Part shown: positions 56,075 through 64,000 of the stretch, one piece after another
Numbering within the stretch: position 1 is the first letter of the stretch
Layout of the letters: every line of letters begins with the position of its first letter
Assembly (NCBI RefSeq): GCF_019931215.1
Contig: NZ_JAIOUB010000003.1
Span: forward strand, 372,001 to 436,000
Direction of reading: 5' to 3'
From: Alcanivorax limicola
GTDB lineage: Bacteria > Pseudomonadota > Gammaproteobacteria > Pseudomonadales > Alcanivoracaceae
Length of the DNA: 64,000 bases
Program-made: the position numbers and the translations under genes
Notes under the pieces: generated by a model
Seen by the model: the letters and a program-made list of their open reading frames with translations, nothing else
Told to the model about the DNA's origin: nothing
Databases searched by the model: none

Positions 56075-56653
56075 ATGAGCACAGAACGCGAGCTTGAGAT
56101 ACTTTCCGGCCTGCTGGACGGTGAGACCAGTGAGCTGGAAACACGTCGGATCCTGCGGGATCTGGATGATGCCAGCGCGGCAAACTGGCAACGCTGGCAG
56201 CTGGCTGCAGATGTCGCCCGGGGCCAGCAGGTGGCTGCCGTGCCGATGGATTTCAATGCGCGCCTGAGCGCAGCGCTGGCAGAGCAGGGCCCCGCCAGGG
56301 GGAGCTGGCTCGGCAGTGTGGCCCGGGCCGCTGTGGCGGCGTCCGTTGCGGCAGCCACGGTGACCGTGGGCTGGCAGTACTGGGGCGTGCAGCAGGGCGA
56401 AGGTCAGGCTACGGTAGCGGGCGTGGCCACGGAGCAGGTGCAGGACGTGCGGTCCCGGCCCATGGCCGATGCATTCCTGGTGGGGCAGGGCCTGCGCGCT
56501 CCGGCTCCTGCGGCGCGCAGCCAGGCCAGCGTCGGCCCGCAAATTGATCCCATGCTGATGCGACACAGTGAATTTGCTGCACGCCATGGCGGCCAGGGCA
56601 TGGTGCCTTATGCGCGCCTCGTCAGTGCGGATGCGCGTCAACAGGAGAAGTAG
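56075..56653 (+). CDS. rseA: Anti-sigma factor RseA (MucA)
   Basis: A 192-residue inner-membrane protein that sequesters RpoE. The N-terminal sigma-binding domain (about 1-70) starts MSTERELEILSGLLDGE, a single membrane helix lies at about 80-100, and the periplasmic tail ends with the typical RHSEFAARHGGQGMVPYARL segment contacted by RseB. ATG at 56075 fits family length (194 in Pseudomonas); 56051 is an alternative. Regulated proteolysis would release sigma-E. Confidence 0.92.
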   Translation: MSTERELEILSGLLDGETSELETRRILRDLDDASAANWQRWQLAADVARGQQVAAVPMDFNARLSAALAEQGPARGSWLGSVARAAVAASVAAATVTVGWQYWGVQQGEGQATVAGVATEQVQDVRSRPMADAFLVGQGLRAPAPAARSQASVGPQIDPMLMRHSEFAARHGGQGMVPYARLVSADARQQEK

Positions 56654-56673
56654 TTCGAGATGAGTAACCCGAG

Positions 56674-57657
56674 ATGACACTCATGCTGCGTCGCGCGGCC
56701 CTGCTGCTGATGATGTTTCCCGTGCTGGCTCTGGCGGAAGGTTCGCAGCCCCAGTCTCTCTTGACGGCCATGGCCGAGGCGTATCGCAGCCTCGATTACC
56801 AGGGCCGTTTTCTCTATATGTACGGCAATCAGCTGTCCACCATGAAAGTCCGCCATGCCGTGATTGACGGCCGTGAGTATGAGCGGCTGACGCACCTTGA
56901 CGGCCCTCTGGCTGAGTTGATTCGCCAGGATGATGACGTCATCTGTGTGCACCCTGATCGCAGTATCACCCGCCTGCGCGCGGAGGAAGGGCTGGGCCCG
57001 ATGCAGTTTCAGGCGCGCATCAGCCAGGCACTGCCGGCGCAATACAACGTACTGCTGGATGGGGATGACCGCGTAGCCGGACGCGAAGCCTCGCGTGTGC
57101 GTATTGCCGCACTGGACAATCATCGCCACGGTTATCGCCTGTGGATTGACCAGGACAGTAACCTGTTGCTGAAATCCGAGATGGTGGATGCGCGCGGGGT
57201 GGTGCTTGAACGTATTGAGTTTGTCACGCTGGACATTGATCCGGCGCTGACGGTGGATGATTTTGCCGCACCGGCAGCGGCGGTCGTCCATGCTATCGAG
57301 GATGTTGCGCCGGAGGCTCATCCTCAGGGGCGTCTGGAACTGGACATGACCTGGTTGCCCGAAGGCTTCGAGGTGCTGGAGAAAGACCTGCGCCGCAACA
57401 CGCCTGATCGAGATCCGGTGGCCGCCCTCGCTTACAGCGACGGGCTGGCGACCTTCACCCTGTTTGTGGAAAACCTGCCGGAGGGCCGTAGCGCGGAGGA
57501 GGGTGTCAGCCGCATGGGGCCCACTGTCGCAGTAAGTCGTCTCTTCGGTGGGACCGATGAGACGGCGGCACGCTATCTGGTGACGCTGGTGGGCGAGATA
57601 CCGCAGGACACGGCAGAGCGGGTGCTGGCGGCCGCACGGATCGGGGGCAGCCAGTGA
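56674..57657 (+). CDS. rseB: Sigma-E regulatory protein RseB (MucB)
   Basis: A 327-residue periplasmic protein that binds RseA and shields it from proteolysis until lipids or LPS displace it. Signal peptide about 1-21 (LALA-EGS), an N-terminal lipid-pocket domain with YRSLDYQGRFLYMYGNQL and a C-terminal domain from about 215. Starts 20 bases after rseA. Confident by motif and operon position. Confidence 0.92.
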   Translation: MTLMLRRAALLLMMFPVLALAEGSQPQSLLTAMAEAYRSLDYQGRFLYMYGNQLSTMKVRHAVIDGREYERLTHLDGPLAELIRQDDDVICVHPDRSITRLRAEEGLGPMQFQARISQALPAQYNVLLDGDDRVAGREASRVRIAALDNHRHGYRLWIDQDSNLLLKSEMVDARGVVLERIEFVTLDIDPALTVDDFAAPAAAVVHAIEDVAPEAHPQGRLELDMTWLPEGFEVLEKDLRRNTPDRDPVAALAYSDGLATFTLFVENLPEGRSAEEGVSRMGPTVAVSRLFGGTDETAARYLVTLVGEIPQDTAERVLAAARIGGSQ

Positions 57658-57691
57658 TGTATTCGATGATATCTGCCCCGGGTACGGCGCT

Positions 57692-58177
57692 GTGATTGAG
57701 GAATCCGGCCGTATCGTTGCTGTTGAGCCCGGCGCTGTCTGGGTTGAAACGATACGCCATACCGCCTGCCAGAGCTGCAGCGCGCGCAAGGGCTGCGGTC
57801 ATAGTCTGATGGACAGCCAGCGGGCCGGGGCGCGTGCTCGCGTGCGGGCCATGTCCGATGATGCGACGCTGGTGTGCGGTGACCAGGTCGTGGTCGGCAT
57901 ACCCGAAGGCGCCCTGGTGCGCGGGGCCGTGATGCTGTATCTGATGCCGTTGATATTGATGTTTCTGGCTGCCCTGCTGGGGGCCGCCTTGCCCGCCGGG
58001 TCTCTGCCCGGCGGTGATCTGTCGGCGCCTCTGGGTGTGGCCGGGCTGGTCATCGGTTTCCTGATCAATCGCTGGTACAGTCATACCCACGCCAGCGATC
58101 CGAGTCTGCATCCACAGGTGATGCGCAAGGTGGCGGCTGCGCCGGTGGTACAGACGGTTTCGCTCTGTCATCACTGA
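57692..58177 (+). CDS. rseC: RseC/MucC family membrane protein
   Basis: A 161-residue inner-membrane protein with an N-terminal cytoplasmic cysteine motif (Cys26, Cys29, Cys35: CQSCSARKGCG) and two helices (about 76-98 and 110-130). RseC proteins link to redox or electron-transport functions (SoxR-reducing complex) and modulate sigma-E. GTG at 57692 is the only good start. Third regulatory gene of the operon. Confidence 0.88.
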   Translation: MIEESGRIVAVEPGAVWVETIRHTACQSCSARKGCGHSLMDSQRAGARARVRAMSDDATLVCGDQVVVGIPEGALVRGAVMLYLMPLILMFLAALLGAALPAGSLPGGDLSAPLGVAGLVIGFLINRWYSHTHASDPSLHPQVMRKVAAAPVVQTVSLCHH

Positions 58178-58282
58178 GACTCGACGATACTCAAAATGCA
58201 CGTAATCTGCGGCGGTGACGCTGACGGAAAAGGCTGGCAACAAGTCTGGGCAATACGTCTGAGAAGTAAGGGGATGGCACCT

Positions 58283-59677
58283 ATGATGACCAATATGCAT
58301 GCGCGCTGGGCAATGGTTCTTCTGGCGGGGCTACTGATCAGTTGCGGGCCGCAGGCCAGCACCTTGCCTGATTTCACGGCGCTGGTGGAGGATAACCACG
58401 ACGCGGTGGTGAATATCAGCACCCTGCAGCGGGTGGAGCGGGGCAGTGGTTCCGGACAGCGGGTGCCGGAGTTCTTCCGGCATTTTTTTGAAGGCATGGA
58501 AGACCAGTTCGATGTGCCCCCCCGGGACGCGGAATCCCAGGGGTCAGGGTTCATCATTTCCCGCGAGGGATACATCCTCACCAACTACCACGTCGTGCGT
58601 AATGCAGACCGTATTCTGGTGCGGCTCCAGGATCGTCGTGAGCTGGAGGCCGAGCTGGTCGGTCAGGACGAGCAGAGCGATCTGGCCCTGCTGCGCATCG
58701 ACGCCGGGGACCTGCCGGTGGTCAAGATCGGCTCCTCACGCAACTTGCGCGTGGGGGAGTGGGTGCTGGCAATCGGCGCGCCATTCGGCTTTGAGAGCAC
58801 CGTGACCGCCGGCATCGTCAGCGCGGTGGGCCGCAGCCTGCCGAACGAGAATTATGTGCCTTTCATCCAGACCGACGTGGCCATCAATCCGGGCAATTCC
58901 GGCGGGCCGCTGTTCAATCTCAAAGGCGAGGTTGTCGGTATCAACTCCCAGATCGTATCCCGCTCCGGTGGTTTCATGGGGTTGTCCTTTGCCATTCCCA
59001 TCGATATGGCCATGGATGTGGTCAAGCAGTTGCGCGAAACCGGGCGCGTGGCCCGTGGCTGGCTGGGTGTGCTGATTCAGGATGTGGATCGCGACCTGGC
59101 GGAGTCCTTCGGCCTCGACAAGCCTTCAGGTGCCCTGGTGGCGCAAGTGATGCCGGATTCTCCCGCCGCCGAAGGCGGCCTGGAAGCGGGTGATGTGGTA
59201 CTGACATTCAATGGTGAAACCATCAACCGCTCCTCCCAATTGCCCCACGTGGTAGGCCGCGTGCCCCCGGGCAGCACGGCCGAGGCAGTGGTCATGCGTA
59301 ACGGCGAGCGCGTGACACTGAAGGTGCCGGTGGGCGAGTTGCCCGAGAACGGCGCAACGCCGGATGGGCGTCAGTCGCCGACACCGGAGGTCAAGTCAGA
59401 CCCGCTGGGCCTGTCTGTGGAGCCGCTCAATGATGCCGAGCGCGAGTCACTGGGGCTGGATCATGGTGTCAGAATCACGGAAGTCCGATCCGGGCCGGCC
59501 TCCCGTGCCGGCATTCGCCGGGGCGATATCCTGCGCACCCTGAACAACATGACAGTGGATGATCCGGCAGCACTGCAGGAGATCATCGAGACCTTGCCCC
59601 GCAATGCCTGGGTGCCCGCGCTGGTCCAGCGCGGCGAGAGCCCGCGCTTCCTGGCGCTGCGCGTAGAAAGTGACTAG
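58283..59677 (+). CDS. mucD: Periplasmic serine protease MucD (DegP/HtrA family), possibly a lipoprotein
   Basis: Envelope protease/chaperone of 464 residues. Catalytic triad His103 (TNYHVV), Asp133 and Ser206 (NPGNSGGPLF), followed by two PDZ domains (about 285-375 and 395-460). The signal region MMTNMHARWAMVLLAGLLISC ends in LIS-Cys21, a good lipobox; Pseudomonas MucD has an ordinary cleavable signal. ATG at 58283 is chosen because AAGGGGA lies eight bases upstream; 58274 is also possible. Last gene of the sigma-E operon. Confidence 0.92.
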   Translation: MMTNMHARWAMVLLAGLLISCGPQASTLPDFTALVEDNHDAVVNISTLQRVERGSGSGQRVPEFFRHFFEGMEDQFDVPPRDAESQGSGFIISREGYILTNYHVVRNADRILVRLQDRRELEAELVGQDEQSDLALLRIDAGDLPVVKIGSSRNLRVGEWVLAIGAPFGFESTVTAGIVSAVGRSLPNENYVPFIQTDVAINPGNSGGPLFNLKGEVVGINSQIVSRSGGFMGLSFAIPIDMAMDVVKQLRETGRVARGWLGVLIQDVDRDLAESFGLDKPSGALVAQVMPDSPAAEGGLEAGDVVLTFNGETINRSSQLPHVVGRVPPGSTAEAVVMRNGERVTLKVPVGELPENGATPDGRQSPTPEVKSDPLGLSVEPLNDAERESLGLDHGVRITEVRSGPASRAGIRRGDILRTLNNMTVDDPAALQEIIETLPRNAWVPALVQRGESPRFLALRVESD

Positions 59678-59769
59678 CCGTCCGTGCGCCTCCGGGGTGA
59701 TGCCCATCGCCCCGGGGGCTTATATCCGCTAGAATCGGGCTCCCCTGAACCTTGGCAACGGCGCACTTT

Positions 59770-61568
<1,799 letters not shown>

Positions 61569-61569
<1 letters not shown>

Positions 61570-62363
61570 TGGATATTGATATCGGCTTCTGGCTGACGCT
61601 GGCAGTAGTAGTGTCGGGCATCATCTGGCTTCTGGATCGTAAGCTCAAGTTGCGCGAGCACGCCAACAAGGCGTTGCGGGAAACCGTGGAATTCACCAAC
61701 TCGCTGCTGCCGGTGTTTCTGGTGGTCTTGCTGATCCGTTCGTTCGTCGTGGAACCCTTCACCATTCCCTCCGGCTCGATGCTGCCGACCCTGGAAGTGA
61801 ACGACTTCATTCTGGTCAACAAGTTTGCCTACGGGTTGCGTTTGCCGGTTACCAACACGCGCTTTGTGGCGCTGGGCGAGCCGGAGCGTGGCGATATCAT
61901 GGTGTTTCGCTATCCGCTCAACCGCCGCCAGAATTTCATCAAGCGAGTGGTGGGGCTGCCGGGTGATGTGATCAGCCAGCGCGATGGCCATCTGCTGGTC
62001 AACGGCGAAGCCATACCCCGGGAACACCTGAATACCCACACGGCGGGACGCCTGCAGGAAGACCTCTACATCGAGACGCTGGGGGAGGCGGTGCACCTGG
62101 CGCGCAACGAGTCCGTCGTGAATCGGTTCACAGGACAGCGCGTCTCCCGGTCGGAAGATAATGACTGGGAGGTGCCAGACGGGCATTATTTCATGGTCGG
62201 GGACAATCGCGATAACAGCAGCGACAGTCGTATCTGGGGTGCTGTATCCGAAGATCTGATTGTCGGCAAGGCGTTCATGATCTGGATGCACTGGCGTCCG
62301 GGGCTTTCCGTGCCGAGTTTTTCCCGCAACGGCGCGATTGACAAGGTGGAGACAGTAGAATGA
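61569..62363 (+). CDS. lepB: Signal peptidase I
   Basis: Membrane-bound endopeptidase of 264 residues that cleaves Sec and Tat signal peptides. Two N-terminal helices (about 6-22 and 45-62), the catalytic Ser70 (PSGSMLPTL) and Lys125 (FIKRVVG), and the conserved GDNRDNSSDSR box. ATG at 61569 overlaps the lepA stop (TGATG). Confidence 0.96.
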
Positions 62364-62737
62364 TAACAAGACCATCGCGTATGCAAGGGCTGTCCATGAT
62401 CAGCTGGATGCTCATACTGGTTATTGCTGTGGTGCTGGGCACCGCTGCAATTCGCATCATTCCTGCTTATATGGAATATGGCACCATCAATACAGCCATC
62501 AACAATACCATGCAGGATAACCGCATCGGCATGCAGTCTGATCAGGAGATTCGTCAGGCGGTGGGGCGTCGATTCGACATCAACAATGTCAGTTCGATTT
62601 CCGCCAATGATGTCGCCATCAGCAAGCAGGGTGGCATGCTGTATGTGTCCATCGATTATGAGGTGCGGGAGTCACTTTTCGGCAATGTCGATCTGGTGAT
62701 ATCGTTCCAGAAGGATTACGAGCGAAGCATTCGCTAG
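62360..62737 (+). CDS. DUF4845 small membrane protein
   Basis: A 125-residue protein with one N-terminal membrane helix (about 12-32) and a periplasmic or cytoplasmic DUF4845 domain with RQAVGRRFDINNV. ATG overlaps the lepB stop (ATGA). It sits in this position in Pseudomonas too. Function unknown. Confidence 0.88.
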   Translation: MITRPSRMQGLSMISWMLILVIAVVLGTAAIRIIPAYMEYGTINTAINNTMQDNRIGMQSDQEIRQAVGRRFDINNVSSISANDVAISKQGGMLYVSIDYEVRESLFGNVDLVISFQKDYERSIR

Positions 62738-62807
62738 TGATTGACACGGGGTCACTGATAACAGGATCACTGACTGATGCAAAGCGATCAGTCACGGATA
62801 TGCCGTT

Positions 62808-63515
62808 ATGAATGAGCTGGCACTTTCCCGTCTCAGCAATCGTCTGGGTCATGTGTTTTCAGACAGCACTCTGTTGCAGCAGGCCCTGACCCATCGCAGC
62901 GCACATCGCCAGCGTAATAATGAGCGTCTGGAGTTTCTGGGCGATGCCCAACTCGGGCAGATTATCGCGCGCTGGCTGTTTGACCATTTCCCTGACGCAT
63001 CCGAAGGCCAGTTGACACGCATGCGTGCCGCACTGGTGCGGGGACAGACACTGGCTGAAGTGGGCCGCGAACTGGACCTGGGCAGCTGCCTGGTGCTCGG
63101 TTCCGGCGAGATGAAAAGTGGTGGCCACCGGCGTGATTCCATTCTGGCAGATACGCTGGAAGCGGTGATTGGCGCTATTGTGCTGGATGCCGGTGCGGAA
63201 GCCTGCCGTGAAAGGGTGCTGGTGTGGTTTGCCAGTCGCTTGACGCAAATATCCCCCCAGAGCAGCGGCAAGGATGCCAAGACACGTCTGCAGGAGCTGT
63301 TGCAGGCGCGGCAGAAGCCGGTGCCGGAGTATGACGTCATGGCCGTGCACGGGCAGGCGCCGAAACAGCAGTTTGAAGTGCGCTGCCAGCTGGCGGCCCA
63401 CGACCAGGCGTTTACCGCCAGCGGCGCCAGCCGTCGTCGGGCCGAGCAGGCGGCGGCAACGCTGGCGCTGACGTGGCTGGAAACCGAATATTCCGAGGAC
63501 AGGCAGAATGACTGA
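62808..63515 (+). CDS. rnc: Ribonuclease III
   Basis: Double-strand-specific endoribonuclease of 235 residues that matures rRNA and regulates mRNAs. The signature NERLEFLGDA carries Glu39, Glu42 and Asp46; the second acidic pair lies in ADTLEAVIGA. A C-terminal dsRNA-binding domain (about 155-225) follows. Its end overlaps era by eight bases. Confidence 0.96.
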   Translation: MNELALSRLSNRLGHVFSDSTLLQQALTHRSAHRQRNNERLEFLGDAQLGQIIARWLFDHFPDASEGQLTRMRAALVRGQTLAEVGRELDLGSCLVLGSGEMKSGGHRRDSILADTLEAVIGAIVLDAGAEACRERVLVWFASRLTQISPQSSGKDAKTRLQELLQARQKPVPEYDVMAVHGQAPKQQFEVRCQLAAHDQAFTASGASRRRAEQAAATLALTWLETEYSEDRQND

Positions 63516-64000
63516 CGCAGTATCCACCACGCCCGCTCGCCGTTGCGGGGTAGTCAGCATCATTGGCCGCCCCAACGTGGGTAAATCCACGCTGATGAAT
63601 CACCTGATCGGGCAGAAGATCAGCATCACCTCGCGCAAGCCCCAGACTACCCGCCATCGTATTCATGGCATTCTCACCCGGGATGATTACCAGATCGTGT
63701 TTGCCGACACGCCTGGCATTCACCAGGACGCCCAGCGTGAGTTGAACAAGAGCATGAACAACGCCGCGCTCACGGCACTGGCGGATGTGGACCTGGTCTG
63801 CTTCATGGTCGACAGCACCAAATGGACCGAGGCCGACGAGCATGTGCTGGCACTGCTGGCGCGCGTCGAAGTGCCGGTGATTCTGGTGATCAACAAGATT
63901 GATAATCTGGAAGACAAAGCGGTACTGCTACCGCACATCCAGAAGCTCAGCGCGCAACTCGATTTTGCCGAGGTAGTGCCGGTGTCAGCGCTGGGCGGCC
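63508..64000 (+). CDS. era: GTPase Era, N-terminal part (runs off the window)
   Basis: Essential 16S-rRNA-binding GTPase. The visible 164 residues hold G1 GRPNVGKST, the G2 region TTRHRI, G3 DTPG, G4 NKID and G5 VSAL; the KH domain lies beyond the window. ATG at 63508 overlaps the rnc end, as in other bacteria where rnc and era are co-translated. Confidence 0.96.
   Translation, partial: MTDAVSTTPARRCGVVSIIGRPNVGKSTLMNHLIGQKISITSRKPQTTRHRIHGILTRDDYQIVFADTPGIHQDAQRELNKSMNNAALTALADVDLVCFMVDSTKWTEADEHVLALLARVEVPVILVINKIDNLEDKAVLLPHIQKLSAQLDFAEVVPVSALGG

Overview
The window is GC-rich, densely coded chromosomal DNA from a gammaproteobacterium close to Pseudomonas. It looks like an Alcanivorax-type marine Pseudomonadales; that genus-level guess is inference. 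Several blocks keep the gene order known from Pseudomonas: nrdB-nrdA-response regulator-kinase, prfB-lysS-TetR, and ygfZ-sdhE-nadB-algU-mucABCD-lepA-lepB-rnc-era. No rRNA, tRNA, CRISPR array, transposase or phage gene was seen.

Layout. 1-7.7 kb: class Ia ribonucleotide reductase (nrdA, nrdB, minus strand) faces an OmpR-type two-component pair (plus strand) across a 0.8 kb control region with NrdR-like and DnaA-like boxes. 7.7-11.7 kb: glycerol kinase and two tandem membrane diguanylate cyclases, with a CRP/Vfr-like site between. 11.7-16.7 kb: argD-argF plus an orphan ABC ATPase (minus), then an orphan hydantoinase-B protein (plus). 16.8-19.5 kb: a Fur-box TonB receptor and the monothiol glutaredoxin GrxD. 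19.5-24.8 kb: an MMPL/RND exporter with an SRPBCC protein (minus), divergent from two translationally coupled AraC regulators.

24.8-25.65 kb is the only long gene-free accessory stretch. It holds a run of hairpins ending in a strong terminator (candidate small RNA), a 111-bp imperfect and a 115-bp perfect inverted repeat, and a minus-strand terminator with no gene in front of it. 25.65-27.5 kb: a long acyl-CoA dehydrogenase. 27.5-33.9 kb: a five-gene minus-strand iron cluster behind two Fur boxes: TonB receptor, PepSY membrane protein, DUF2271, DUF4198 and a membrane-anchored diflavin reductase. 34-36.4 kb: a kinase-fold/DUF389 fusion and a small conserved protein.

36.4-40.7 kb: prfB with its programmed +1 frameshift, lysS, a TetR regulator and ung. 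40.7-46.7 kb: the valine-degradation operon (mmsA, acyl-CoA dehydrogenase, mmsB, 3-hydroxyisobutyryl-CoA hydrolase) with its divergent AraC regulator mmsR. 46.7-51.5 kb: an envelope group (NodB-type deacetylase, YihG-type acyltransferase, phospholipase-D lipoprotein). 51.5-64 kb: ygfZ, sdhE, ygfX, nadB, the sigma-E stress operon rpoE-rseA-rseB-rseC-mucD with a near-consensus sigma-E promoter, then lepA, lepB, a DUF4845 gene, rnc and the start of era, which runs off the end.

The best candidates for undescribed biology are the hairpin array and inverted repeats at 24.8-25.4 kb, the split PepSY/diflavin-reductase iron cluster, and the layered nrd control region.
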